From: Labrenzia sp. VG12
GTDB taxonomy: Bacteria > Pseudomonadota > Alphaproteobacteria > Rhizobiales > Stappiaceae
NCBI RefSeq assembly: GCF_002237595.1
Contig: NZ_CP022529.1
Coordinates: forward strand, 4,301,001-4,365,000
Length of the DNA: 64,000 nucleotides
Direction: 5' to 3'
The notes beneath the pieces are model-generated. The model was not told the DNA's origin. It saw only the letters and a list, made by a program, of their open reading frames with translations, and did not search any database. Below, piece after piece: positions 51,611 to 60,393 of this stretch. Positions within the stretch are counted from its first letter, which is position 1. Every line of letters begins with the position of its first letter. The translations under genes were made by a program, and so were the position numbers.

Positions 51611-52927
51611 ATGTCACACGTCTTTCCACGTCACACCAAGGCCACGCTTCCTGTCGCGGCAAGTGGTGATGGTTGTTACATCATTGACAAGTCAGGGAAA
51701 AAATACTTCGACGGGTCCGGCGGAGCCGCCGTGTCCTGTCTCGGGCATTCCGACCCGGATGTCACGCAGGCCATCAAGAACCAGATTGATAACATCGCCT
51801 TTGCGCATACTGGCTTCTTCACCACAGATCCGGCGGAGGAACTGGCGGATCTTCTGATCGAACATGCGCCCGGCCGCCTAGACAGGGTTTATTTCGTGTC
51901 CGGCGGGTCGGAGGCCATGGAAGCCGCGCTGAAGCTCGCGCGCCAGTATTTCCTGGAAAAAGGCGAGACCACCCGGCATCGGGTGATCGCCCGCAGACAG
52001 AGTTATCACGGCAACACGCTGGGTGCATTGGCAACCGGGGGCAACCAGTGGCGCCGGGAGCCCTTCTCGCCGCTGATGATCGAAACCTCTCACATTGCTC
52101 CGTGTTACGAATATCGCGGGCGCAGGGAAGACGAGACGGCCTTCGACTATGGCCAAAGGGTTGCCAACGAACTTGATGCGGAAATCGAGCGGTTAGGTCC
52201 TGAAAATGTCATGGCATTTGTTGCCGAGCCTGTGGTCGGCGCGACCGCCGGTGCGGTGCCGCCGGTCGAAGGCTATTTCAAGCGTATTCGCGAGATTTGC
52301 GACAGGCACGGCATTTTGCTGATCCTGGATGAAGTCATGTGTGGCATGGGCCGGACAGGGACCTTGTTCGCCTGCGAACAGGACGACGTTGCGCCGGACA
52401 TTCTGTGTATCGCCAAGGGACTTGGAGCAGGCTACCAGCCGATCGGCGCCATGCTCTGCACGTCCGACATCTATCAGGCCATTGAAGATGGTTCGGGCTT
52501 CTTCCAGCACGGGCACACCTATATCGGCCACCCGACCGCCTGCGCGGCGGCCCTGGCCGTTTTCAGGAAACTGACTGGCGGCGTTGCAGATCGTGTGATG
52601 CCGATGGGCGAGAAGCTGCAGGGCGCGCTCGGCGAGGCGTTTGGCCAGCATCCCCATGTCGGCGATATTCGGGGGCGTGGCCTCTTCCGAGGCCTGGAAA
52701 TCGTCGAAGATCGGGCGACCAAGGCGCCGTTCGATCCCAAACGCGGTGTCAACAAGGCGCTGAAAAAGGCGGCCTTCGAGGCGGGCCTCATCTGTTACCC
52801 GATGGGGGGCACGATTGACGGCGTGACCGGTGACCACATCCTGCTGGCGCCGCCCTTCATTCTTGAGGACGCGCAGGTCGACGAAATCACCAGCAAGCTC
52901 GACACCGCCTTTCGGGCCGTGTTCTGA
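51611..52927 (+). CDS. class III (omega) aminotransferase
   Basis: PLP-dependent aminotransferase of 438 aa. Family motifs: YFDGSGGAAVSCLGHSDP, FVSGGSEAMEAALKLARQ, SYHGNTLGALATGGN, AEPVVGATAGAVPP, DEVMCGMGRTG and the PLP Lys in CIAKGLGAGYQPIGA. It transfers an omega- or beta-amino group to pyruvate or 2-oxoglutarate. The start at 51611 is at the conserved MSHVFPRH. A BKACE gene follows after 2 bp, so its product may be a beta-keto acid; substrate unknown. Confidence 0.92.
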   Translation: MSHVFPRHTKATLPVAASGDGCYIIDKSGKKYFDGSGGAAVSCLGHSDPDVTQAIKNQIDNIAFAHTGFFTTDPAEELADLLIEHAPGRLDRVYFVSGGSEAMEAALKLARQYFLEKGETTRHRVIARRQSYHGNTLGALATGGNQWRREPFSPLMIETSHIAPCYEYRGRREDETAFDYGQRVANELDAEIERLGPENVMAFVAEPVVGATAGAVPPVEGYFKRIREICDRHGILLILDEVMCGMGRTGTLFACEQDDVAPDILCIAKGLGAGYQPIGAMLCTSDIYQAIEDGSGFFQHGHTYIGHPTACAAALAVFRKLTGGVADRVMPMGEKLQGALGEAFGQHPHVGDIRGRGLFRGLEIVEDRATKAPFDPKRGVNKALKKAAFEAGLICYPMGGTIDGVTGDHILLAPPFILEDAQVDEITSKLDTAFRAVF

Positions 52928-52929
52928 TC

Positions 52930-53748
52930 ATGAACCAGAGTGATGTGATGTCGCCTTTGCCGCTCATCATGGTGGCGCCAAACGGCGCGCGCCGGACGAA
53001 AGCCGATCACCCGGCCCTGCCTGTCACGATCGCGGAAACGGTTGCAACAGCCAAAGCCTGCTTTGAAGCGGGCGCAGGCGCGCTTCATGCTCATGTCCGG
53101 GACGCGGCCGGGGCCCATGTCCTCGATGCAGGTCTTTACAGGGAACTGCTCGCTGAAATGAGATCCGCAGTCCCTGGCATGCTCGCACAGATCACTACCG
53201 AAGCAGTCGGGCGGTATTCGCCCGGGGAGCAACGGGCCCTGGTTCGGGACGTTTTGCCGGAAGCGGTTTCCATTGCGCTCCGGGAAATGATCCCGACCGA
53301 TGACGTGGCCGCTGCGCAGGCTTTTTATGCCCTGCTTCTAAGCCGTGGCTGTGCTGTTCAGCATATTGTCTATGACACGGCCGATCTCGACCGGTTCTTT
53401 GATCTCGCGGCTGCAGGCGTCTTGCCCGGGAACCGTCATCAGTTGCTGTTTGTCCTCGGGCGGTATGCCGTTGGCCAGCAAAGCGACCCGTCCGACCTGG
53501 AGCCATTTCTGGACACGCTGGAAGGGCGGCGCGGCGATCTGGACCTTGACTGGGCGGTCTGTGCCTTCGGACATCAGGAGACCGATTGTCTGGTTGAGGC
53601 GGTTCGAAGCGGCGGCAAGGCCCGGATCGGGTTCGAAAACAGCCTCTGGAACGCCGACGGTGCGGTTGCGGCCGACAATGCGGAGCGGGTGCGTGACCTT
53701 GTGTCAGCGCTGGAAGGCGATGGCCTGATGCGGGCAGCGAGTGCCTGA
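52930..53748 (+). CDS. beta-keto acid cleavage enzyme (BKACE, DUF849)
   Basis: Zinc-dependent enzyme of 272 aa that condenses a beta-keto acid with acetyl-CoA to give acetoacetate and a shorter CoA ester. The zinc His pair is in ALHAHVRDAAG and the active-site Glu is in IGFENSLWNADG, with start APNGARRTKADHPALP. BKACEs act on many keto acids, for example in lysine or carnitine breakdown. The gene sits 2 bp after a class III aminotransferase, which could provide the beta-keto acid from a beta-amino acid. Substrate not assigned. Confidence 0.88.
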   Translation: MNQSDVMSPLPLIMVAPNGARRTKADHPALPVTIAETVATAKACFEAGAGALHAHVRDAAGAHVLDAGLYRELLAEMRSAVPGMLAQITTEAVGRYSPGEQRALVRDVLPEAVSIALREMIPTDDVAAAQAFYALLLSRGCAVQHIVYDTADLDRFFDLAAAGVLPGNRHQLLFVLGRYAVGQQSDPSDLEPFLDTLEGRRGDLDLDWAVCAFGHQETDCLVEAVRSGGKARIGFENSLWNADGAVAADNAERVRDLVSALEGDGLMRAASA

Positions 53749-53757
53749 CCCGGAACG

Positions 53758-54684
53758 TCAGGCCACCACGGCCATCTTGCCGTGAACCGGCATGCCGTCC
53801 CGTTCGAGTTCCGAATTGACCCAGTCCCGGAACAGTCTGACCTTTCGGCTGGTCCGGAGGGCCGGCGGGTAGCTCAGATACCAGCTCTCGCTGTCCGCGC
53901 GGCAGGTCAGATCGAACGGCTGGAACAGCTGCCCGTTTTCCAGTGCCGTCTTGCAGAAATAGGGTGTCAGGATGGCGACACCCTGCCCGGCGATGGCCCG
54001 GTTGGCCTCCAGCGCCTGGGACCCCATGCGCGAACTCGGATGCCCGCTCAAATCGACGTCTTCAAGTCCGGCGGCCTCGAACCACATTGGCCACCAGGGA
54101 TCCTGAGGGTCGACCAGCGGAAGTTTCAGAAGGTCTTCCGGGGTCTCGATGCCGCCGATGCTCTCCGCAAGACCGGGGCTCAACATGGGCGTGAAATCCG
54201 CCTGGACAATTTCATGGGCAACCCAGCCCTTCGGCGGCGCCTTGCAGGCGGACACGACGATGTCCGACTCGCTGAAATCGGGATCGGACTTGGGGCCGTA
54301 GGGCACAATGCGCACGCCAACGTCCGGATTTTGCATCTGAAAGTGAAACAGCCGGCTGGCGAGCCAGTTGACGGCAAAGGTCGTGTTGCTGGACACGACA
54401 AGCTGCGCAGCGTTCAGTTCGGTAACATCCTCGAAGGCGCTGCGCAGCGCCGAGAAAGCATCGACGACGCGGGCGGCAAGCTGGGCGCCATGATCGGTCA
54501 GTTCGATCTTGCGGGCCTTGCGTGTGAACAGCTGAAATCCGAGCCGTTCCTCAAGAAGCTTGATCTGGTAACTGACGGCAGCCTGGGTCATGCCTAGTTC
54601 GTCACCCGCCTTGGTAAAGCTCAGGTGACGGCTGGCGGCTTCGAAAGCGCGAATGGCGGACAAGGGTGGCAGGTTGGCTGGCAT
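53758..54684 (-). CDS. LysR family transcriptional regulator (GcvA-like)
   Basis: Regulator of 308 aa. Helix-turn-helix at residues ~5-65 (LPPLSAIRAFEAASRHLSFT, AGDELGMTQAAVSYQIKLLE) followed by the two-lobed effector domain. The pattern PANLPPLSAIRAFEAA is typical of GcvA-type members. Start 54684 follows AGGGAG. It ends 10 bp from the BKACE gene, convergent. It may regulate that operon or itself; an inverted repeat overlaps its own start. Confidence 0.92.
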   Translation of the reverse strand: MPANLPPLSAIRAFEAASRHLSFTKAGDELGMTQAAVSYQIKLLEERLGFQLFTRKARKIELTDHGAQLAARVVDAFSALRSAFEDVTELNAAQLVVSSNTTFAVNWLASRLFHFQMQNPDVGVRIVPYGPKSDPDFSESDIVVSACKAPPKGWVAHEIVQADFTPMLSPGLAESIGGIETPEDLLKLPLVDPQDPWWPMWFEAAGLEDVDLSGHPSSRMGSQALEANRAIAGQGVAILTPYFCKTALENGQLFQPFDLTCRADSESWYLSYPPALRTSRKVRLFRDWVNSELERDGMPVHGKMAVVA

Positions 54685-54704
54685 GCATAAATCTCCCTTA
54701 TGCA
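54684..54704. promoter_or_regulatory. inverted repeat over the LysR start region
   Basis: TGCATAA (54684-54690) and TTATGCA (54698-54704) form a perfect 7-bp inverted repeat with a 7-bp spacer. It covers the ribosome site and first base of the LysR start codon, so it could be an autorepression site, although LysR sites normally lie further upstream. Confidence 0.4.
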
Positions 54705-54779
54705 TAGCTAGTGACATTTCGTTGGTAACACAAGCCGTACGCGCCGATATCTAGCTCCTAACAACAAGGAGTTAGAAAA

Positions 54780-55016
54780 ATGTCCCCGTCATCGCATTGC
54801 CAGTCTGACCGAGAAATCCATCAGCAGGGTTTGGGTCAAGTTGTTCTGAAACTGGTCGCTCTGTTCATGGGCAGACACCGGTCCAGCCGCCGCGTCCTGC
54901 GCAACACTGCCGATCTGCCGGCCAGCCTGCGCCATGATATCGGCCTCGATCCTGATGGGGCGACCGGCTCGTTCGAAGCCAGGTGGCAAGAGGAACTGAA
55001 ATGTCTGAAGCGGTGA
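54780..55016 (+). CDS. small DUF1127-like protein
   Basis: Small protein of 78 aa with a good ribosome site (AAGGAG, 8 nt before the ATG). The C-terminal half resembles DUF1127 proteins (RNTADLPASLRHDIGLDPDG), which in alphaproteobacteria are small, Arg-rich and often bind RNA or phosphate regulators. It diverges from the LysR gene and is followed by a strong hairpin. Function unknown. Confidence 0.68.
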   Translation: MSPSSHCQSDREIHQQGLGQVVLKLVALFMGRHRSSRRVLRNTADLPASLRHDIGLDPDGATGSFEARWQEELKCLKR

Positions 55017-55061
55017 TGGCCGTTTGTTCACACCGGATGCGGTCTCCCCTGCATCCCGACT

Positions 55062-55094
55062 GACAGGTCCTGCTAGGAGTTCGCAGGACCTGTC
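55062..55094. terminator. bidirectional hairpin between convergent genes
   Basis: GACAGGTCCTGC (55062-55073) and GCAGGACCTGTC (55083-55094) form a perfect 12-bp stem with a 9-nt loop, between the DUF1127-like gene and the TetR gene stop codons. No T-run, so termination strength is uncertain. Confidence 0.6.
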
Positions 55095-55098
55095 CCCT

Positions 55099-55626
55099 TC
55101 AGCGCAAGTTGTCCAGAAGCGGCCGAAGTGTCTCATAGGGCAGTTCCCCGCCGGTAAAATGTCGCATGAGCAAGGTGCCCATCACCAGGCACATCACGGC
55201 ATCAGGGTCAGCCGCACCGGACACTTTCTCCACCTGTTGACGCAGGCGCCCATTGGCAAGACGCATTGCCGGGTCGGCGGCGATTTCTCTCGCAGTCTTG
55301 CCGCGCAGATAGTCGAACAGCAAGGCCATTTCCCTGGCAAAACCGGGTTCATGCTTCCTGGCAAAGGCAATCACCGCATCGGCCGCACCGTCATCCGTCT
55401 GCTCCGGCACTTCCTCGGTCTGCACATCCTTCATAATGGCTTCGGTACAGGCCAGAAACAGGCTCTTCTTGGTTGGAAAGTAGTGGTAGAGCGCGCTTTT
55501 GGAGAGACCGAGTTCCTCGGCGATGCGGCGCATGCCCAGGCCGGAATAGCCCATTTCGGAGAACAGCGGGGCAGCTCTTTGGGCGATATCCCTGCGATGT
55601 GCGTCGTGATCGATCTGTTTTGGCAT
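55099..55626 (-). CDS. TetR family transcriptional regulator
   Basis: Repressor-type protein of 175 aa. N-terminal helix-turn-helix: RRDIAQRAAPLFSEMGYSGL, MRRIAEELGLSKSALYHYFP, with the characteristic KKSLFLACTEA after it. The C-terminal domain would bind a small ligand. It diverges from the frameshifted membrane gene (55761-56472); two similar operator-like sites lie between. It probably represses that gene and itself. Confidence 0.93.
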   Translation of the reverse strand: MPKQIDHDAHRRDIAQRAAPLFSEMGYSGLGMRRIAEELGLSKSALYHYFPTKKSLFLACTEAIMKDVQTEEVPEQTDDGAADAVIAFARKHEPGFAREMALLFDYLRGKTAREIAADPAMRLANGRLRQQVEKVSGAADPDAVMCLVMGTLLMRHFTGGELPYETLRPLLDNLR

Positions 55627-55631
55627 TTATT

Positions 55632-55706
55632 TCGTCCATCTGGTCGAGAACATATTGACCAACACCCGGAGCGGCGTCTAGATCTCTATTTCGTCCAATC
55701 GGTCGA
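55632..55706. promoter_or_regulatory. two operator-like sites between TetR and the membrane gene
   Basis: TCGTCCA-N2-TGGTCGA at 55632-55647 and TCGTCCA-N2-CGGTCGA at 55691-55706 are two imperfect palindromes with the same layout (flanked by ATTT), 59 bp apart. The first is 6 bp upstream of the TetR start codon. Their repetition and place strongly suggest TetR binding sites. Confidence 0.65.
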
Positions 55707-55760
55707 TAAAGATTTTGAGTTGCGGTGAAGATGACAAACCTCCGCATCAGGGAGAACCGG

Positions 55761-56472
55761 ATGAGTAAATCGGGCGGTGTAAGCCGCACTCATGGCAGAT
55801 CAAACGCTGAGAAAACCCTGTTCGCCGGATTGCACCTGACAAGTGTCGCCCTGTGTGCCTGGCTCCTGTTTGGAGGCTGGCAAAGCCTCGGGGATGTGAT
55901 CGGCCTGGCCCTTTCGCTGACCGATCCCGAACGGGGCCTGTTGCTGCTTGCCTGTGCCCTGCTCTATTTTGGCCGCCACCTCGTGACCCTGTTCGTGCTG
56001 CTGACCCGCAATGTCGCCTTGTCCGAGGTGATTCGGCCTTTCGGCATTCACTGCCGTCTTTGAGATCGGCTTCCTGCTGCTGGGTGCCGGGGCCTTGCGC
56101 GATGCGTCGGTTCCCCTGAACTGGCTGGACGGGGTGGCGATCGGCCTGGTGCTTGCCGGTTCCTACCTGAACACCTGGTCGGAGCTTCAGCGAAAATGGT
56201 GGAAGCAGGACCCGACCCATCGCGGCCGTTGCTACACGGGCGGCCTGTTCGGCTGGTCGATGCACATCAACTATTTTGGCGATACGGTGCTGTTCACCGG
56301 TTGGGCAATGCTGACCCAAAGTCTCTTCGCCTTCAGCGTGCCGGCCTTCATGGCGATGTCATTCGTTTTCTTCCACATCCCGGCGCTGGATGCCTATCTG
56401 GCAGAGCGTTATGGCGCCGACTTTGACGCCTATGCCGCCAGAACACGGAAATTCGTTCCGTTCCTGTATTGA
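55761..56472 (+). pseudogene. isoprenylcysteine methyltransferase-like/DUF1295-type membrane protein, frameshifted
   Basis: Two frames read as one family protein. The first (from ATG 55761, GGGAG upstream) covers membrane helices up to SEVIRPF, then runs to a stop at 56063. The other frame, starting near 56042 with FTAVFEIGFLLLGAGALRDA, continues to 56472 with SELQRKWWKQDPTHRGRCYT and HINYFGDTVLFTG, typical of small membrane methyltransferase-like (DUF1295) proteins. An extra T in CCTTT (56039-56041) would explain the shift of +1. It is either a broken gene, a sequencing error or programmed frameshifting. TetR lies divergent. Confidence 0.7.
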
Positions 56473-56478
56473 GTTGCT

Positions 56479-57243
56479 CTAGCGATAGCGGTCGTGGATT
56501 GTCTTGTACGTGCCGTCTGCGCGGAGTTCGGCAAGGCCCTTGTCGAACAGGGGCAAGAGTGTCTCTGACAGGGGATGCCGCCTGGAAAAACACAGATGAT
56601 AGTCCCAGTTCTCGGTCACCACGAAGCCGAACTGATCGGTCATGCCAAGTTGCATGATCTGAAAATCGGTCGACTGTTTGCCGCTATAGAGAAAGTCGAA
56701 ACGACCAAGGGCAAGCATCTTGAAGCCCATGGTTTCGGACTGCACTTCGACAGGGTTCGCGCCGATCTCGATCAGCTTGGCAAGGGACGCGTAGCCGGAG
56801 ACCGACGCGACGCTCTGCCCGATGACATCTTCCAGCTTTCGGATCTCGGGTGGCTTGAAGTCTTTTCGGTAGTAGAGACCGTAGGTGTCCTGGCTGATCG
56901 GCGCGCTGAACAGAAAGTCCCGTTCGCGTTCGGCATTTCTGGCGCAGGACAGCAAGGCCGGTGACAGGCCGTTCCTGGTATCGCTGACGGCCCGGGTCCA
57001 GGGCACATAGATGATCCGGGCTTCGATCCCGACGCGATGAAAGGCCTCGACCACGGTTTCATGATCGAAACCATGCAGACCGTCGACCGGTTCGTCCATC
57101 TCGAAGGGAGGATAATTGACCGCCAGGATGGTCACGGGTTCGGGCGTGTCTGCAAGCACTGACCGGCCGAAGCCAAATATCAGCATCAGGCAGTAAAGCC
57201 ACAGAATGAAGCGAGGCCTTTGCATGAAAAGGAAGCCTGGCAT
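56479..57243 (-). CDS. periplasmic substrate-binding protein (SBP family 3-like)
   Basis: Secreted protein of 254 aa with a signal peptide (RFILWLYCLMLIFGFGRSVLA) and a family-3 solute-binding fold: VTILAVNYPPFEMDEPVDGL, AFHRVGIEARIIYVPWTRAV and VTENWDYHLCFSRRHPL. Many such orphans bind amino acids or sense redox-linked ligands. No permease or ATPase is nearby, so it is not clearly a transport component. Start may be the internal ATG at 57225. Confidence 0.85.
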   Translation of the reverse strand: MPGFLFMQRPRFILWLYCLMLIFGFGRSVLADTPEPVTILAVNYPPFEMDEPVDGLHGFDHETVVEAFHRVGIEARIIYVPWTRAVSDTRNGLSPALLSCARNAERERDFLFSAPISQDTYGLYYRKDFKPPEIRKLEDVIGQSVASVSGYASLAKLIEIGANPVEVQSETMGFKMLALGRFDFLYSGKQSTDFQIMQLGMTDQFGFVVTENWDYHLCFSRRHPLSETLLPLFDKGLAELRADGTYKTIHDRYR

Positions 57244-57371
57244 TGGTGTTGAAACCGACGACAGAGGAGACCATAGCAGTAAGTGGTAAGAAAATCCTTG
57301 CGCAATTGCAGTAGGTGTATTCTGCTCAACGACTTACTTATGGCGGCGTGATCTTGTGTTGCCATTTGGGG

Positions 57372-57968
57372 CTAGATCAACAGCGCCCAAACCGTCGCCG
57401 CCAGCATGGCTATGGCCATCACGACCGTGATGACCCGCATCAGGGGTCCATCTCCGATCAGCGCGAGAATGGACACGCCGACCAGGGCCCAGAGCGAGTG
57501 AAACACCATGCCGCCAAGGGTGAAGCCGATCATCAGGATCAGGGCGTTTTCCGGAACGCTCAGCCCGTTGCCGGCCAGAAAGGTCGAGAAGGCAACCAGG
57601 CTCATGGCCCAGGTCTTCGGGCTGAGCGGATGTATCAGGACACCTTCCCAGAAACTCGGCAGGGCGACTTCGCCCTTTGGCTTCACGCTGAGCGAGATGA
57701 TGCGCCAGGCGAGATAGGTCATGTAGGCCATGCTCAGGCCCTTGAAGATGGTCACAACCGGCCCGCCTCCCGCCATGACGTGACCAAGACCGAGCGCAAC
57801 GCTCAGGTTCAGCGCGAGCGATCCCACCTGGGAGGCCAGAATGACCGGGAAGGCTGTTCGATAGCCGGACGAGGCTCCAATCGCCAGAAACGTGAGATTG
57901 CCCGGACCAGGTGTTCCGGTCATGACGATGACAAACACCGCAAAGGCAAAAAGCGTTGCGAGATCCAT
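57372..57968 (-). CDS. LysE family translocator (amino acid exporter)
   Basis: Membrane exporter of 198 aa with about five to six helices. The N-terminal LysE/RhtB signature (VIVMTGTPGPGNLTFLAIGA) and GLSMAYMTYLAWRIISLS are clear. Members export amino acids or related amines to relieve excess. It diverges from a MocR regulator with shared repeat operators. Start 57968 is chosen at MDLATLFAFAVF; the longer frame adds residues without similarity. Confidence 0.9.
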   Translation of the reverse strand: MDLATLFAFAVFVIVMTGTPGPGNLTFLAIGASSGYRTAFPVILASQVGSLALNLSVALGLGHVMAGGGPVVTIFKGLSMAYMTYLAWRIISLSVKPKGEVALPSFWEGVLIHPLSPKTWAMSLVAFSTFLAGNGLSVPENALILMIGFTLGGMVFHSLWALVGVSILALIGDGPLMRVITVVMAIAMLAATVWALLI

Positions 57969-57994
57969 GAGTGTCTCCAGACAATTGGGCGCAT

Positions 57995-58052
57995 ATCGAT
58001 ACAATCGATACAAAATGATGGAGACATAAATGCACTTGAGAAATTGTATCGG
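57995..58052. promoter_or_regulatory. repeat operator between lysE-like and mocR-like genes
   Basis: Two adjacent direct repeats ATCGATACA (57995-58003, 58004-58012) are followed 31 bp on by an inverted half-site TTGTATCG (58044-58051). MocR regulators typically bind direct repeats plus a third site, so this is a good operator candidate for the regulator at 58073. Confidence 0.65.
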
Positions 58053-58072
58053 TCAATGATAACATTGTTCTC

Positions 58073-59482
58073 ATGACAATGTGGGTGCCGAACATTGAGG
58101 CCGCGTCGGGGCCGATTTATCTGGCGATCGCCGATGCCCTGGAACAGGATATCAAGGCCGGTGCGCTGGCCCAGGGGGATCGCTTGCCACCGCAGCGCGA
58201 GCTTGCCTACCAGCTGGGTGTCACCCTCGGCACGATCACCCGCGCCTATGGCGAGGCCGAGCGGCGGCGCCTGGTGAAGGGCGAAACCGGCCGCGGCACC
58301 TATATCGCTTCGGAAACCCAGAAGGTCTCGCCGCTGGTCCCCAAGGAAGACGAGCCGGACAGCTGTGACCTGGCGCGCAATTTCGCTTACCCGCACCTCA
58401 ATCCCAGCCTGTCGGACGGGCTGGTGCGCATGGCGCGCACCGCCGGCATCGACCGGCTCAACGGTTTTGTACCCTCCGAAGGCTTGAAGACGCACCGGGA
58501 AACCGGTGTCCTGGTGTTCAAGGATTACGGGCTGGAGGCCGATCCGGCGCGGGTCGCTGTCACCTGCGGCGCCCAGCACGGCATCCAGGTGACCTGCCAG
58601 GCCCTGTTCCGCTCCGGCGACGCGATTGCGGTCGACCGGTTCACCTACCCGTCGATCTTTTCCTCGCTTGCCAGTCTCGGGCTGAAACCCGTTCCCGTTC
58701 CTGCCCTCATTCGCGCCGACGGCGGTTTTGGTGCCATGGACCCGGAAGCGCTGGCCCGCGCCGCCACGGCACAGGGCGTGCGCGGTGTCTTCCTGATGCC
58801 GAACATGCAGAACCCGACCACCCACACCATGTCGGTGGAGGAACGTGAGGATCTGGTACGGGTCGCGCGCCGGCATGATCTGAAGATTGTCGAGGATGAT
58901 CCCTATACGCCGTTCCTGCCCGAAACCCTGCCTGCCTTCGGCGCGCTGGCACCGGAACGGACCGCCTCGATCGCCAGTATCTCCAAGGTCTGCTCGCCGG
59001 GCAGCCGGATCGGCTTTGTTCATGTGCCGGAAGCCTTTGGCGACAGCATTCGCAACAAGATCGGAGAAAGCACCTGGATGGCCTCGCCGATCACCGCCGA
59101 GCTGATCGCCGGCTGGGTGCGCGAAGGCCATCTCTTCAAGACCCTGCGTCTGAAGCGGAAAGCCAACCGGCAGCGCTTTTTGTCCGCGCGCGATCAACTG
59201 GCACCGCATTTGCTGCAAGGGGACGTCAACAAGGTCTTTGGCTGGCTGCGCCTGCCGGAGGGCGTTGATCCCGATGCGCTCCAGGCAGCCCTTGCCCATC
59301 AGGGCATCGCTGTTTTGTCGTCACGCTATTTCCAGGTCAAGGATCACGCGCCGGCCCCTTATCTGCGCCTGACCTTCGGCTCCGAAGAGGCGGATGACCG
59401 GTTCCTCTGGGCACTGAAGCGCATCAAGTCGACGATCAGCCAATTGGCCGACTTGCCGCAACTCACCCGCCCGGTAGGCTAG
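58073..59482 (+). CDS. MocR/PdxR-type GntR regulator with aminotransferase domain
   Basis: Regulator of 469 aa. Residues ~10-80 form the GntR winged helix (LPPQRELAYQLGVTLGTITR), and ~100-460 an aminotransferase-like domain of fold type I with PLP Lys in ISKVCSPGSRIG and the pocket EDDPYTPFLPE. MocR proteins sense amino acids or PLP rather than catalyse. Divergent from a LysE exporter, which is the likely target. Start 58073 or 58079 (second ATG). Confidence 0.92.
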   Translation: MTMWVPNIEAASGPIYLAIADALEQDIKAGALAQGDRLPPQRELAYQLGVTLGTITRAYGEAERRRLVKGETGRGTYIASETQKVSPLVPKEDEPDSCDLARNFAYPHLNPSLSDGLVRMARTAGIDRLNGFVPSEGLKTHRETGVLVFKDYGLEADPARVAVTCGAQHGIQVTCQALFRSGDAIAVDRFTYPSIFSSLASLGLKPVPVPALIRADGGFGAMDPEALARAATAQGVRGVFLMPNMQNPTTHTMSVEEREDLVRVARRHDLKIVEDDPYTPFLPETLPAFGALAPERTASIASISKVCSPGSRIGFVHVPEAFGDSIRNKIGESTWMASPITAELIAGWVREGHLFKTLRLKRKANRQRFLSARDQLAPHLLQGDVNKVFGWLRLPEGVDPDALQAALAHQGIAVLSSRYFQVKDHAPAPYLRLTFGSEEADDRFLWALKRIKSTISQLADLPQLTRPVG

Positions 59483-59613
59483 GACCGATCCGGAGAAACG
59501 CATTCTTCGTGCCGGGCGAAACATTCCCCGGTTTTGACAAACGCCAGATTCCGGCTGATAAGCGGCGCAAAGTGAAGGACCGGGCCCCTGGAAGCTGCCC
59601 GTGACGAGGTGAC

Positions 59614-60393
59614 ATGGCTCTCTGGCCCAAAAAGAAAAACAACAACAAGGCTGATCCGGTCTGCAATCCCGAAGCGACACCCTTTGCGGTGTTTGAAAGC
59701 GTCGGGCTGGAGATCGGCGGCAAGAAGGTCCTTGAGGATATCACCCTGTCGCTGGAGGAAGACAGGATTGGCGTGATCGGTCTGAACGGGTCCGGCAAGA
59801 GCTCCATGGTGCGCATGCTGAACGGATTGCGCATGCCCACGAGCGGGGCGCTGACCTTGTTCGGTGCGCCGGCGCGTGAGGCCGAACCGGAACTTCCGCG
59901 TCATGTCGGCTTCGTGTTCCAGAACCCGGATCACCAGGCGATTTTCCCGACGGTCGAAGAAGAAATCGCCTTTGGTCTCACCCAGCTGGGCGAAGGCAAG
60001 GTTGAAAGCCGCAGCCGCGCCCGCGCTTTTCTGGCGTTGCATGGCTGCGAAGCGCTGGCCGGCAAGCCGATTACCGAGCTTTCCGAAGGCCAGAAACAGC
60101 TGGTCTGCATTCTGGCGGTTCTCGTGATGGAGCCGCGTCTCCTGGTTCTGGACGAGCCGATGACAAGCCTCGATGCGCTGGTCACGCGGAGGATCCGGGA
60201 CAAGATCCTGTCGCTGCCGCAGAAAATCGTCATGGTCAGCCACGACCTGGACCATTTTTCCGGCTTTGACTGTCTGGTCTGGCTGGAAGACGGGCGACTG
60301 CGCATGGATGGCGCCCCGGCCGACATACTGGAGGCTTACCGGGAGGACATTCAGCTGCGGCTTGGCGGTGAAACGGAGTTGGCAGGCCTGTGA
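59614..60393 (+). CDS. bioM: biotin ECF transporter ATPase
   Basis: ABC ATPase of 259 aa of an energy-coupling-factor transporter, next to bioN and bioY. Walker A GLNGSGKSS, Q-loop VFQNPDHQAIFPTV, Walker B LLVLDEPMTSLD and switch His MVSHDLDHF. The signature reads LSEGQKQ instead of LSGGQ. Together with BioN it drives uptake by BioY. Starts at 59614 after GAGGTGAC. It overlaps bioN by 4 bp. Confidence 0.92.
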   Translation: MALWPKKKNNNKADPVCNPEATPFAVFESVGLEIGGKKVLEDITLSLEEDRIGVIGLNGSGKSSMVRMLNGLRMPTSGALTLFGAPAREAEPELPRHVGFVFQNPDHQAIFPTVEEEIAFGLTQLGEGKVESRSRARAFLALHGCEALAGKPITELSEGQKQLVCILAVLVMEPRLLVLDEPMTSLDALVTRRIRDKILSLPQKIVMVSHDLDHFSGFDCLVWLEDGRLRMDGAPADILEAYREDIQLRLGGETELAGL

